DNA of 64,000 nucleotides from Diphasiastrum complanatum (GCA_029204225.1 MU832089.1:1-64000); one strand, 5' to 3'. Positions 24,501-35,552 are shown, numbered from the stretch's first letter. Made by a program: numbers and translations. The notes: generated from the letters alone by a model not told the origin.

Positions 24501-25608
24501 TTTGCAACAATCACACTAATTCACTTGTTGCAATTGTCATCAATCGTTCATGGTGGCCTTGCATATCTTGAAATTCATTGCCTTTGGTTATCTTGCACTC
24601 GTAGTCTATGCGAATGCATTGAGTTCCTTTATATGTAATATGATGTCTATGACTACACTATGACATTTATGGTTTATAAGTTGGCATGAGTATGAAGAGT
24701 TCTTTCCGCATGCCTCGGTTCTCTATACATGTTTATGCCTTTAGGTTGTATTCCTCCCCCATCTGTATATCATGACGTTTCATATGTAATTGTGTATTTA
24801 TAATTTAGCTTTCTAGTGACTAATTTAGTTCGTTCATTTTTTCAAGCTTCTACAATATATACAATTGAGTCATTGCCCTTATGTTCCCACTTTCTAACAT
24901 CTTTGGCATATAGATTTTTTATAACATCTTCTCCAACACATGCAATATGTGGTAGTTACTATTTTTCTACATTAGTGTGTTTTTTATACCAACACTAAAC
25001 ACAATGTCTTTTTTAGAGAGGAGCAAGCTATGTTACATGCATCACACACTTAATTGCTAGGGCTAAATGACCATGCCATCATTTTCAATATGGTTACTAG
25101 TATTGGGGCCTATAGCTAATATTTGGGCTTGTGTTGTTATTCGCCATTAGTCTATACATTTCAAGCCCCAAGCACATGTTATTTTGTTAAGCTATTTTAT
25201 CATTGGTATTTGGCCATTTGGGTCCTAAAGTAGGAACTTGTAGATGCATTGATAATTGAGCCAATAACTAATAGCTCATAGGCCTTATAATAGCTACATT
25301 TAGACTTGATGACTCAATATCTAGGTTATTGATTGAGAGGTTAGACTTAGTAAGTTTATTAAAATGTTATTGATTGGATTAATGCATATGTAGTTCATTC
25401 CAATATTATGGCATTGCCTTTTATTACTTATGTTGCTTGGTCTATGCATAGGACTCTATTCTAGGTGAATCTATGTATAGGAAACTTAGGGCTATGCATG
25501 GCTATGTTTATAAAACAATAATCTCATTTACTTAGTCTTCTTATAATTAGCATAGATCTATTTCTATCATGAATAACGGATGAAAATAGTTTATTTGTGG
25601 AAATGCAG
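24500..25608. other. right part of the receptor intron, no gene
   Basis: AT-rich with frequent stops on both strands. The last 20 bases before 25609 give a plausible acceptor (TTATTTGTGGAAATGCAG). I see no other exon or recognisable element. Confidence 0.6.
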
Positions 25609-25775
25609 GTATTGCTAGTGGGATTGGAGTTTTTATAATTATCAATGTGGTCATAATATGGTGTCTATGGAGAAGATGGAAAATCAAATTAGGTGGTTCT
25701 GATGAAAATATCCAACTCTCTACTCTTAGTTTCCAAGAAACTTTGATGGACTTACAAAAAAGAGATGGTGCTAAT
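25609..25775 (+). CDS. WAK-like receptor, exon 3 (membrane span), cut by a breakpoint
   Basis: After acceptor AG at 25607-25608 the frame matches the phase left by exon 2 and gives GIASGIGVFIIINVVIIWCL, a single membrane-spanning helix, followed by the basic stop-transfer stretch WRRWKIK and a juxtamembrane segment ending QKRDGAN. In WAK-like receptors the ATP-binding lobe should follow in the same exon. Here the reading changes at 25776 into the complement of a copia protease. The matching kinase C-lobe lies inverted at 27328-29170. The short overlapping - strand frame is a shadow of this exon and the copia edge. Splicing across the 10-kb intron is inferred from matching phase only. Confidence 0.85.
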
Positions 25776-26830
25776 ATGTGAGAGCTAGCCCCACTATCAA
25801 TCCACCAAGTGTCTCTGGAATTGCCATTGCTTGTTGGTGAGGATGTAGATGCCATCAAGAATAGATCTCCTTCATCCTCCTCCTCCTCATGTGCAAGGTT
25901 TCCTTTCTTGTCGTCCTCCTCTTGTGTTCTTTGCCTCTTGTAGCATTTGGATGCATAATGCCCCTTCTTTCCACAAAAGAAGCATTTTTTCTTTGACTTG
26001 TCCTTGCCTTTGAACTTGATGCTTAATCCTCCTCCTTGGCCTCCTTTTCTTGATCCTTCTAAGATCCCTTGGTCTTCGTCTTGTCTTTGAATGAGAAATT
26101 TGCCTTCTCATCTCCATCTTGCAATGATAAGGAACTCATCCTAGATTTTTCATGGAGCATCCTACACTCAAAAGCCACTAGCACACTATGGAGCATATCA
26201 ATTGATGGCAAAGTATCTTGGATGGCAAAACTTTGAGCCAAATTGGAGAATTCATCTCCTAAGTCATTGAGAATCACTTTTACAAGCTCACCATCTAGAA
26301 TTTTCTCTCCAATAGAAACTAATTCTTTGTTGAGAGACTTGATCCTAAGCACATATTCTTGTGCACTTTCATTACTTATTCTCATACTTTGTAAGATTTG
26401 GTTTCTTAGCATAAGTACTCTTAAGGTTTTGTTGGATTCATATATAGATCTTAAAGAATCCCAAGCTTCCTTGGCCGATGTGCAAGAGGCTACCTCCTTC
26501 AAGAGGTCATTACTAACATTCATTTTGATGCTATGAAGTGCTAGTCTTGTCTTCTTCTTACATCTAACCAATTCTTGTCCTCCAAGAGGCTCATACTCTT
26601 CTTATAGGACAATATCATAGAGGTATTGGAGCACGAAGAGTGACACCATCTTCACTATCCATATTGAGTAGTTTGTAGAATTCAAGCTCTCACTAGATCC
26701 AAGAAGGAATCCACCAATGGTCCCATCTCCCTAATGACTTGTACTAATGATGTACTTGTTGGCCCTCCCTAAGCTCTCTTCAAAAATTTGCCTCACTAGA
26801 AACTCACTTGATGTTCACAAAGACACAAGT
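25776..26830 (-). mobile_element. copia 5' half (gag and protease start), inverted segment
   Basis: On the - strand, gag starts near 26740 with a stop-free stretch from 26571 to 26059. It has the UBN2-type fold (ALHSIKMNVSNDLLKEV), then a frameshifted basic region and zinc knuckle (about 25985-25940), then TWWIDSGASSH, the protease active site, at about 25830-25777. The homology ends exactly at 25776 (CTCTCACAT). The next expected residues of this family (Met-Thr, then Lys-Asp and FSTLH) are found on the + strand from 29171. No LTR is seen above 26740. Confidence 0.85.
26059..26571 (-). pseudogene. copia gag fragment, open for 170 residues
   Basis: A UBN2-type gag core with SAKEAWDSLRSIYESN, the coiled segment ESAQEYVLRIKSLNKEL and a C-terminal stretch LSLQDGDEKANFSF. 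It is closely similar to the gag at 20532-21371 and to 39503-39814, so all three belong to one family. The frame ends at 26059 through a small shift; the zinc knuckle is read in the neighbouring frame (25887-26117). The N-terminal portion upstream of 26571 is disrupted by a stop. Confidence 0.8.
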
Positions 26831-27327
26831 GGCAAGATCCCCTTGATCTTGATTCACAAGAACTATTAGGAAGGAATCTACAAAACAATGCTCAAGAAAA
26901 TTGAAATTAATTTGATCCTAGAAACTCACAAAGGTTTCACGTTGTCTTGACATGATCGTCAATCCAAATCAACTTATGCTTATGGATATGATTATTAATT
27001 TGTATACATCTACAAAGTGTACAAGCCAAACATTTAATATTGGAAAAACTCAGCCGGTTTAAAAATATAAGATTCAAACTAAGTTTCATAAAAGATTACA
27101 AATGCTAATGAAACAACTTCCATTTCTTTCTTTTCAATTATTTTCATTTGAAACTTGTTCACATGTAGAAACAAGTGAACCTACTCTCAAAAACCCAAAA
27201 CAAAACTAATAATGACAACAATTTTCACACATTCTCTTATTTATGTAAAACTGTAATAAATAACCAAAGTATGTATTGGCAAAGCCTTTGTGGTCTATGT
27301 AAGCTGCAAAATCCCATCATACATTTT
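26831..27327. other. spacer between the copia half and the kinase 3' end
   Basis: No coding sequence recognised. On the - strand it would include the 3' untranslated region and polyadenylation region of the inverted kinase exons. I cannot identify the cleavage site. Confidence 0.55.
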
Positions 27328-29170
27328 TCATCTTTGGAAAAGCTCAATATTGGAGATCGAGGCATGTGAATATGAGTTGGTGTTGCTACCATGAAATGGA
27401 AAACTAGTAGATTGAGAAGAGGAATTGAACCCAAAATCTCCAGAACTATCAGCCATCTCTGCCCTCAAAGGTAGCCAATCCTTCTCTGATGACTTAAATG
27501 ATATGGTGTTTGACAACACTTTGTGATCTTTTTTTAGTAAAAGTAACTCATCCAAAACTTCTTTCATGCTTGGCCTATTCTCTCGATACCTTTTGACACA
27601 TTTCAGAGCTACCTGGGTACCCACCAAGATTGACAAATAATCACAATAGTGTGAAAAAAATGAGCATCATACAAAATAAATGACATTACTATATATAGGA
27701 CAATAGGTGCCAAAGCTATTAGCCACTCTTGCATATATCAATATTTTCATACTTTACATAACTAGATAAATTTTACTACTAGTCAAGATTTACCTGGACT
27801 ACTTTGTACATTGCTTGCATCACATGGGGATCAGATGAAGCATCCAAACCTACATCAAATATATCTTCAAGCCTTGCCTTCATTTGTACCCACACCAAGC
27901 AGTAAACAAGAAGTTAGATGACTTTGCAAAGCAAATCTTCTTTTAATGATACTGAGTTTAGTCAACTATTTCAGTAGTGTCATAAGAATGATGTCCCTAC
28001 AAAGACACACCATATAAAATAACTACTTTGAAGTATGCAAGATAGATCTCAACAACCAAAGCCGCATGTGTAAGACTTTCATAGTGGGAGTGTCTTGGAG
28101 AATAAGCCTACACCACGTTTTGGAGATTACCTCTTTCAAAAGTTGAGAAACACGAAAGACTAGACTCTGGTTTCCATGATCACGAGAAAGATCAATTGGC
28201 TTTTCAGCAGTAATGAGTTCAAGTAAAACTACTCCAAAGCTGTAAACATCACTTTTGTCTGATATCTAAGAATGCCAATGATATGAAAATTTAGAAGCCA
28301 GATTCAAACTCTGTATACTATCAAAAGAGTCCCCATCCAATATCCACATTTGTCATTCATAAAATTTATAAATATGAATTAAAATTTGGGAATAGAAAAG
28401 GATCTCTACCTGCATATTTTCAAAAAACTCTGGGTCCTGCCACAAATTCCAAAAAAGTCAAGTTTTGTGCCATCGAATAGTTTAAAAGAAAAAGAAGCAG
28501 TTTGGGAGCAACACACACACACACACACACACACACCAATAGCTAGAAGCATTAAGCAAGTGCATGTTTTGTTTTATGGCCAATACAATGATAAAATATT
28601 TCTCCTATTCCAATAGCTAGAAAAGTAAAGAATAATGAGATTTTACCAAATAACCAGGAGTTCCTGCAAGCAATCCAACAAACAACTCATAGGTGTTAGG
28701 CTAAGCATAAATCCAGCACTGGAAAGTCACTAGCACTATATAGACCTAGTTGAAATTTGGGCTTCAATTGAGAAGAGTTGATTATAAAGTGAGAGAGCAA
28801 AGCAAACTACTATAAATGCAATTTCAATCCACCTAATGGAATGTAAGATCAAATTGGTCAAAAAATTGAGTTGAAAAACACATAATAAGACATCAAACAC
28901 TATTGGTCATAGAGCCGAATCACACTACAAACTCAAGCTTGCATTGAACCTTGAATCATGGTTGAAAAGTGAGTTGATTCAATTGGAATGAGTCTTGAAA
29001 TTCCAAAATCTGCAACTTTGGCTTGATACTTGTCATCCAGTAATATGTTGGAACATTTGACATCGCGATGATAGATTGGTGGTGATGTGCCAAAGTGCAA
29101 GTACTTTAGGGCTTCAGCTATCCCAATTGCTATGTCCAATCGTTTATCCCAATCTAGAACTAGTGAGTTC
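27328..29170 (-). CDS. WAK-like kinase C-lobe, six exons, 5' truncated and inverted
   Basis: The catalytic lobe of a WAK/LRK10L-like Ser/Thr kinase. Exons on the - strand: 29170-28950, 28663-28647 (17 bp), 28436-28410 (27 bp), 28265-28131, 27877-27794, 27612-27328. All introns are GT...AG and every junction keeps frame. Exon 1 starts inside the lobe ([16 protein letters not shown]), then gives the catalytic loop [13 protein letters not shown] and DFGISRL. The two tiny exons encode GTPGYL and DPEFFENMQ, the P+1 loop and APE-like region. Then [24 protein letters not shown], a helix, and [10 protein letters not shown] (invariant Arg), ending with a Ser-rich tail and stop. The ATP-binding lobe (glycine loop, catalytic Lys) is absent. 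It has no internal stop, so the damage is recent. It is probably the displaced 3' half of the receptor at 13838-25775. Confidence 0.88.
28410..28436 (-). CDS. 27-bp microexon of the kinase
   Basis: Bounded by GTGGCAG before and GTAGAG after on the - strand. It encodes DPEFFENMQ, the residues that must follow GTPGYL in a receptor kinase activation segment. Without it the protein would lack the Asp-Pro-Glu motif, so it is a true exon despite its size. Confidence 0.85.
28510..28536. repeat. (AC)n microsatellite in a kinase intron
   Basis: A pure AC run of about 27 bp between the two microexons. Confidence 0.95.
28647..28663 (-). CDS. 17-bp microexon of the kinase
   Basis: Bounded by TTGCAG before and GTAAAA after on the - strand. 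With one base carried from the previous exon it encodes Gly-Thr-Pro-Gly-Tyr-Leu, the conserved start of the P+1 loop. The preceding exon ends at 28950 with donor GTTCAA. Confidence 0.82.
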
Positions 29171-30295
29171 TTGACGTCAAAGGACTTTTTCTCAACTTTA
29201 CACTAAATCAATGATGATAAAAAGTTTCTCTTTACAACAAGTGATGAAGAGTGTAGGATAGATGGTGTTGGTACCATTTCTTTGTGTCTAGAATCCTCTA
29301 AAAGTATGGATCTAGAAAATGTCATCTATGAATCACCAAGAACAAGCAAGGAGTTTGTTCCATTTTGAAGAATGACTTTTTCATTGCAAAAGGATTTAAA
29401 CATGGAAGATTGTTTAAATTGGAAGCTAATATTGCTTTTGAGAATGTGAAGTTGGCAAAGGAGGAGATCACTCAATTGAAGATATTGTCAAAGTGTGATA
29501 TTGCTAGCATTGAGGAGGAGCATCAAAGAGAGGAAGATCTTGAGGATCAGCCTCAAAACATGAGAGTTCCAAGGATGTCCTCGATGACAAAGGCCGAGTC
29601 ATCAAATCGCACACAAATTGTCCATTCAAGTGTGCATGGGTGGAGAGCATTGGAGAGTCTACTATTTTTTAATACTTTTTGGATAGTATTAGTAGACATA
29701 AAGTGGCTTGTTTCTTATCTTTAAGATTCATGGTATTTAGTACTTTGTACATCAAGACAATGAAATTGGATGATTTCAAATCTACATTTGTTGTTGATAA
29801 AGCAATTTCATTGGATAACTATTTTTGTAATAGTTTGAATAGAGTCATAAAAGATGAAACATCATTTGCTTTGGAAATCTTTGTTTCCACATGCTTTGTG
29901 CATGATCATTCCAATGTAAGGACCCAAGATTATCATACTTCAATGATAGGAATAATGGTAGCATTTTGTTCTTCAAGTAGAGATTGTAGAATCTACATGT
30001 TTTCCACCAAAGAAGTTGTCAATGGTGGAAATGTGATCTTTCAAGAGTGGAAGATTTGTAAACTTGAAGAAGCATCTTTGGATCAACACCTTATTCAAAT
30101 CATTGATGTTTTGGAGTCAAGTCAATTGGAGGAGAAAGCTCAAGACCCGAGGACTCCAAGAAGAACCTTGAGTATCAAGATGGAGCCATCAAGACTCAAT
30201 CTTGATACTCAATCATATGGATCAAGCAAGGCAAGTTGCAAGTTAACTTCCTTATTACATGCTGGAAATTCACCTAACTTTACAAAGGAAGAGAC
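29171..30295 (+). mobile_element. copia 3' half (protease end to integrase linker), degenerate
   Basis: From TTGACGTCAAAGGACTTTTT the + strand reads as the continuation of a copia protease (SKDFFSTLH, a stop, then VGTISLCLESSKSMDLENV), next to the kinase cut at 29170. It then shortens to MKNDFFIAKGFKHGRLFKLEA (29365-29430), a linker with IEEEHQREEDL (about 29500-29540), and a separate integrase C-terminal stretch at about 29900-30190 with the motif TPRRTLSIKMEPSRL. Frames are broken in at least three places. The first bases continue the family cut at 25776. Confidence 0.8.
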
Positions 30296-31047
30296 TTTTG
30301 TATGTAGGAGACTCTTTATTGATGACTATTCTAAAAGAGCTATTGTATATTTTATGAAGCACAAATGTGAAGCCTTCTAGTTCTTCAAGAAATACAAGGA
30401 GCATGCAGAGATGTTGCAGACAAGCAAAAGATTCAAATCCCTCAGGAGCGACAATGACTGCGAATACATCTCAAATGAGTTCAAGGACTACTGTTCAACT
30501 AATGGCATCGAACAGCACGGTTTGCTACTTCTTATTTTCCAAAGTCGAATGAACTGGTCGAAGGGATGAACAAGACCTTACTCGAATATGCCAAATGCAT
30601 GATCGCTCATGCTTCATTGCCCAAATCATTCTGGCAACATGTTGTATCAACAACAGCCTATGTGCAGAATCAATGTATGATTAAAGGCCTACTTGACAAC
30701 AAAACCTCTCATGAAGCCTTCATTAAAGCATTTGAGAGTATTTGAATGCATTGCCTATGCTCATGTCCCAAAAGACAAAAGAAAGAAACTTGATGAGCAT
30801 TCTTTCAGAACTATTTCTATTGGCTCTTGTTCTTCTAATGGAATGTATCAACAACTATACAATATTGAAACTTACAAAGTATTAAAAAACATGGATGTGA
30901 CTTGCATTGAAGATCACTTTATTGATTTGAATGGCAAGGACCAGATGCAGTCTGTAAATTCGGCCCCAACAACTAATGTATATCAAAATACTATCATATT
31001 CAATAATGGTCCAATATCCAGGAATAGCTATAAGCAGACCTCCATTG
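30296..31047 (+). mobile_element. copia element C1, left part (integrase to start of RNase H)
   Basis: It begins in integrase (LFIDDYSKRAIVYFMKHKC), has SDNDCEYISNEFKDYC with the second catalytic Asp (about 30440-30490), then in another frame KHLRVFECIAYAHVPKDKRKK (about 30720-30785). It then jumps, with RT deleted, to the RNase H segment NNGPISRNSYKQTSIV, which ends at 31047. Element D starts at 31048. The RNase H continues at 35553. C1 resembles element E in sequence. Confidence 0.8.
31043..31047 (+). repeat. target site duplication of element D, left copy
   Basis: CATTG directly before the LTR start TGTGAAG at 31048. The same five bases follow the 3' LTR at 35553-35557. Confidence 0.88.
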
Positions 31048-31278
31048 TGTGAAGATTATTAAAATATTATCTTCCTATCTCGAGTTTGGGGCCATGTCCA
31101 TGGTTATTTCCATTGTAATTTATGTTGTACATAAAAGCTATGTGAATTGAGCACATAACCTTCTAGAATAGGTCGAGTTTGGGTTAGGTCGATTCAATTT
31201 TGATGACATGCAACTGTTTAGATAGCATGCAATATCTTTCTTATGCATGCAAGCCACATGCAATCAGTGCATGCAACA
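31048..31278 (+). repeat. 5' LTR of element D, about 500 bp missing
   Basis: It starts TGTGAAGATTATTAAAA and matches the first 230 bp of the 3' LTR (34824-35054) closely, then jumps at ATGCAACA straight to the primer site. The full LTR is 729 bp, so the last two thirds are gone from this copy. Confidence 0.88.
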
Positions 31279-31290
31279 TGGTATCAGAGA
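31279..31290 (+). promoter_or_regulatory. primer binding site of element D
   Basis: TGGTATCAGAGA, one base off the usual initiator tRNA-Met site, directly after the shortened LTR. Confidence 0.88.
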
Positions 31291-32052
31291 TTCATGCTTT
31301 GAAGAGGTGAGGGTGTATACATCAGATCATGAATGTTTTTGCTTGCAAGAACTCGGATTTGGGAGAGGGATTCAAACTTGCTGAGAAACAAGCTATCTGT
31401 GGATCATAAGTGGATCAAATCAAGTCTGATCTGCTCTAGTGGAGCCCTGTATGGACAAAGAGCTCACACTGTGAAATCAGCCCTCATTAAAGAGTGCTAC
31501 TTCTCAAGGAATGATCCAAATTTGATGTTCTATAGCTTGTTGGATAGGTATTGAAGAGTAGAATGTGTTGCTCGAGTTTGTAAACCAATTTGATTGGTTT
31601 TTAGAAGAGTTTGAGGCAATTAGAGAGTTTGAGAGAGTACTCAACTCATGGGATATGCCAAAGTGAGCACACATCTGTCTTTTTCACCAATTTCATCATT
31701 TTTCACTGTCAATCAAGTAGAATTGGATAGAAGTGAGTGTTCTGAGGTCTTAGACTTTTCATTTCACACATATTATTGTGTTTGAGTTGAAAGTAAGTTC
31801 CTAGAGAGTTTTTCAGTTCTTTGAAACTCGTGGGAGAGATAGACTTCTTACTTGCATGTGCTTCGTTTTAGTGACTGAAGCAAGATCGAAATTCAAGACA
31901 GATTGATTTTCTGTGTTGAGAATTTGTTCTCACAACTGTTGCTAGATTTCATAGGTTGGATCAACATCATCAGTGTTAGATCCTAGATTGAGATAGCAAG
32001 CAACATCTTTCAACTCCAGTTTTTGTCATTACTAGAATTTCTCATAGAGAAC

Positions 32053-33020
32053 ATGTCTTCATCTGGTTCACATTTCTTGGAGCACAATGAGAGATTAACA
32101 TCTTCCAATTATGCAATGTGGAAGATCAGAATGGAATCATTATTGATTCTACAGGATGTAATGGATATTTTGAGTGGAGTTGAAGATGAACCTGCTACAC
32201 CTAATGAAGCTGCAGCATTTCACAAAAGAACCAAAATTGCCCTTCATTTTATAAAAATGAATGTAACCAATGAAGTGTTAAGAGAGATCAGTACATGCAC
32301 CACTACCAAGAAAGCTTGGGATACTCTAAGAACAATCTATGAAATCAAGAATACTTCTAGATTGCTTACACTTAGAGACCAAATATTTATAAGTTATCAG
32401 AGATTAGATGAGAGTGCTTTATCATATGTGATGAGAGCTAAGGATCTTCATCAAGAGTTAGCTGGTATTGGAGATGCTCTTAAGAACACTGAACTTGTTC
32501 AAGTAGTCCTTAATGTACTTAGAAATGAGTATGACAATATTGTGCAGACTTATGATGTCAGGGAGGATCTTCCATTCTTGGAGACACTGCAAGGTGTTCT
32601 CATTGCTGACGAAAGCAGACAAGAGAACAAGATGCTGAGGATCAACAGACTTTCATTGAAAGATGGTGGAGATGACAAAGCACTCTTCATCAGAGACAAG
32701 TCAAGAGGCAAGGGCAAAGGACAACAACACTTCAAGAAGGACAAAGCCAAAGAAGGTGGTGAGGATCAGTCCTCACAAACTGCAACATCCAGTGGCAAGA
32801 AGAAGCTTTCAAAGATCAAGTGTTTTTTTTGTGGCAAGAAAGGACACTATGCATCAAACTGTTTCAAGAAGAAGAACCAATCTAAGCAAGCTAACCTTAC
32901 TAATGAGGATGAGTGTGAGGGTGTTGAGAGTGAAAGAGAGGATTCGGTAATGATGTTTATTTTTTCATCATTTCCTTTTAAGAATGAAGAAGTTTGGTGG
33001 ATTGTTGTGGATATTTCCTG
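32053..33020 (+). pseudogene. element D gag, zinc knuckle and protease start
   Basis: The Met at 32053 (MSSSGSHFLEHNERL) fits the gag start of this family better than the Met at 32023. The frame is open for about 320 gag residues: UBN2-type fold (SNYAMWKIRMESLLILQ, then ALHFIKMNVTNEVLREI), a Lys/Gly-rich basic stretch, and a canonical CX2CX4HX4C knuckle (CFFCGKKGHYASNC, about 32821-32862). It ends at VWWI, the residues just before the protease Asp-Ser-Gly, which are replaced by gypsy-derived sequence. The open frame runs on to 33051 but the last 12 or so residues are not copia. Confidence 0.88.
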
Positions 33021-33410
33021 CAATAATGAACAAGTGGGTCCCACCACTTGAAATACTGTTGGCCAAGCCTTACCTAGTGGGCCCCGCCATAGTACAATAG
33101 TGTACAGTTAGAATAATAAGTGCGAGGGCACCGGCTTCCTGCGTGTATAAGACCGACCCTGTGATCACACAAATTGGATAAATAGAACTTGAATAAAAGG
33201 ACTTTGGGCCTTATTAGAATAAATTAATTAAAAAGCCCAAAGTCAAGTTCATAAGATTCTAAGTTAAAAGGGAATCTCTCAAACTCACATGAATCATGTG
33301 AGTTTGGCCCTTTTCCTAATGAACCATTAGATTGAAATTCATTTCGTTTGAAGAGCTAGGATGCCATTGTAAATAGGCCAATGAGAACCAAGATGGCTCT
33401 CCCTCCTCAA

Positions 33411-33420
33411 CTATATAAGG
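33411..33420 (+). promoter_or_regulatory. TATA box of the gypsy LTR
   Basis: CTATATAAGG, about 60 bases before the CT run. The corresponding position in the first LTR reads CCATAAAAAG. Confidence 0.6.
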
Positions 33421-33477
33421 AGGCCGTTTTCCATTGTACACATCTTCCATTCTTCATAATAAAGCTCTCTTCTTTTT

Positions 33478-33591
<114 letters not shown>

Positions 33592-33892
33592 AAGGGTGAT
33601 TGGTGCATAGCTATGGGTAGGTGCACGAGCCCCCATAGCCCCAACCATCCTTGGTGAGCTCTCTTCTCTCTCTAATCTCTCCTTACTCTCCCTCTTTACT
33701 CTCTCCTCTCTCTAAACTCTCTTTATCTCTCTCTTTCCTCTCTCCTCTCTCCTCTCTCTACACTCTTTCTCATCACTCCTATCTCTCTACCTCTCTCTAT
33801 CTCCTCTCTCTACCTCCCTTCTCTCTCTATTGCTATGCAGGTGCGCATGGGCCGCTCCCAGTGAACGGACCCCTATACTACAACCGGCTACA

Positions 33893-34345
33893 AGATGCAA
33901 GATCTACAATCATCAATCTTGATGCTGCTCAAGAAGAGGTGTGGCCGAGGCTTGAGGAGGAGCAAATTCAAGCTACCACACCAAGAAGATCTACAAGAGC
34001 AAGATCTGAGCCAAGAAGGCTCACATATGATGAAGAAGGAAGGTAAAACTTCCTATCATGCTCTCTTCATATCAGATGAAGAGCCTAAAGATGTCCAAGA
34101 AGCCCTTCAATCCAAGATGTGGGTTGAAGCAATGACCCAAGAGTTTGAAGCCTTGATGTCAAACAATACATGGAGCTTGTGGAGCCACCAAACAACATGC
34201 ATGTGATTGGATGTAAGTGGGTATTCAGAATCAAGTATAATCATGATGGATCTATCAATAAGTATAAAGCAAGACTTTGTGCCAAAGGCTACTCACAAAT
34301 CAAAGGTCTTGATTATGACTTTGATTGCTTTTTCAGATTCAGATT
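33893..34345 (+). pseudogene. element D integrase tail and RT start
   Basis: It resumes in the linker of integrase (TPRRSTRARSEPRRLTYDEEG at about 33988-34045), shifts frame, and enters the RT N-terminus ([15 protein letters not shown], then [17 protein letters not shown] at about 34270-34320). After this residue the reading passes directly into RNase H. The palm, including the YVDD box, is missing, so no polymerase can be made. The frame ends at 34367. Confidence 0.85.
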
Positions 34346-34812
34346 TTGCAGGAGACAAGTTGGATAGAAAATCCACAAGTGCTTACACTATTTTTCTTGG
34401 AGGGAACTTGGTTTCTTGGCTATCAAAAAAGCAGGCAACTATTTCCTTATCATCCTGTGAAGCTGAATACAAATCTCGTACAACCACAACAAAGGAGGTT
34501 TTATGGATCAAAGGGTTACTTTTGGAGCTAAAGTGTTATGGAGATGAAGATCTTCCAATTATCAAGAATGATAAAATTTCTGCTCAGGCTCTTGCAAATA
34601 ATCCAGTGTTCCATGCAAGGAGCAAACATATCTAAGTGGCTCATCTATTTGTAAGAGAAAAAGTCATTGGGAGAGAGATCTCATTGGAACATGTTGCATC
34701 TTCAAATTGTGTTGCAGATCTTCTTACCAAGCCTCTACTCAAGAATGTCTTTATGAAGATGAGGTCTAATCTTGGCCTCATTTCGAAGTCTATGTTGATA
34801 GGAACATAAATG
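34320..34812 (+). pseudogene. element D RNase H
   Basis: A copia RNase H that would degrade the RNA template. It begins [16 protein letters not shown], with the first active-site Asp, then VSWLSKKQATISLSSCEAEY (Glu) and ALANNPVFHARSKHI. An in-frame stop at 34633-34635 interrupts it; the rest (VADLLTKPLL at about 34720) continues in frame to a stop at 34807. The polypurine tract follows within 10 bases. Confidence 0.85.
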
Positions 34813-34823
34813 TTAAGGAGGAG
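34813..34823 (+). promoter_or_regulatory. polypurine tract of element D
   Basis: TTAAGGAGGAG directly before the 3' LTR start TGTGAAG. Confidence 0.85.
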
Positions 34824-35552
34824 TGTGAAGATTATTAAAATATTATCTTCCTATCTCAAGTTTGGGGCCATGTCCATGGTTATTTCCATTGTAATTCATG
34901 TTGTACATAAAAGGTATGTGAATTGAGCACATAACCTTCTAGAATAGGTCGAGTTTGGGTTAGGTCGATTCAATTTTGATGATATGCAACTTTTTAGATA
35001 GCATGCAATATCTTTCTGTATGCATGCAAGCCACATGCAATCACTGCATGCAAATGCAAAGTAGTTTCTATGATCTACACATGTCTAGGTAGTTTTATGA
35101 GTTGACATGCAGTACATGCAATATCCATGCATGCAGTTACACATGTGGATCTCTGGTAGGTGAATTAGTTCAGCTAAGTGGACTTTCCATGCAACTTCAC
35201 TATAGGAATTAGAGTCTCTCTCATGTAGGAAAATCTTGGCATGTTTTTCCATATTGTGAATAGTGAGATTTTGGTGTTTTGGACTCATTCTCTCTCTACC
35301 CAAGTTCTCTTTCATTGATTTTCTCTCTCTACCTAAGAGCAACCTATTTTTCCCATACTGAACACTTAGAATTATTTCTGACATTCAATTGTCATAGTAA
35401 GAAGTTAGATTTTTAAGTCAGATGTATGCCATTGTGCTCTTACCTTAGATTTTTCAAGCATACTGTTCTTTGATCAATCTTGTGCAATCACAACACCTCA
35501 GTAAGATCCTGTAGGGTGTGTGGTGAAGTTCACACATGCTAAAAACTTCACA
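34824..35552 (+). repeat. 3' LTR of element D, full length
   Basis: 729 bp, starting TGTGAAG and ending CTTCACA, a perfect 7-bp terminal inversion. It is followed by the duplication CATTG at 35553-35557. The first 230 bp match the shortened 5' LTR with a few differences. Confidence 0.92.

Noticed and set aside
25547-25858. 103-codon minus-strand frame as one protein
   Set aside because: Half is the copia protease and half is the shadow of the receptor membrane exon, joined by the breakpoint.
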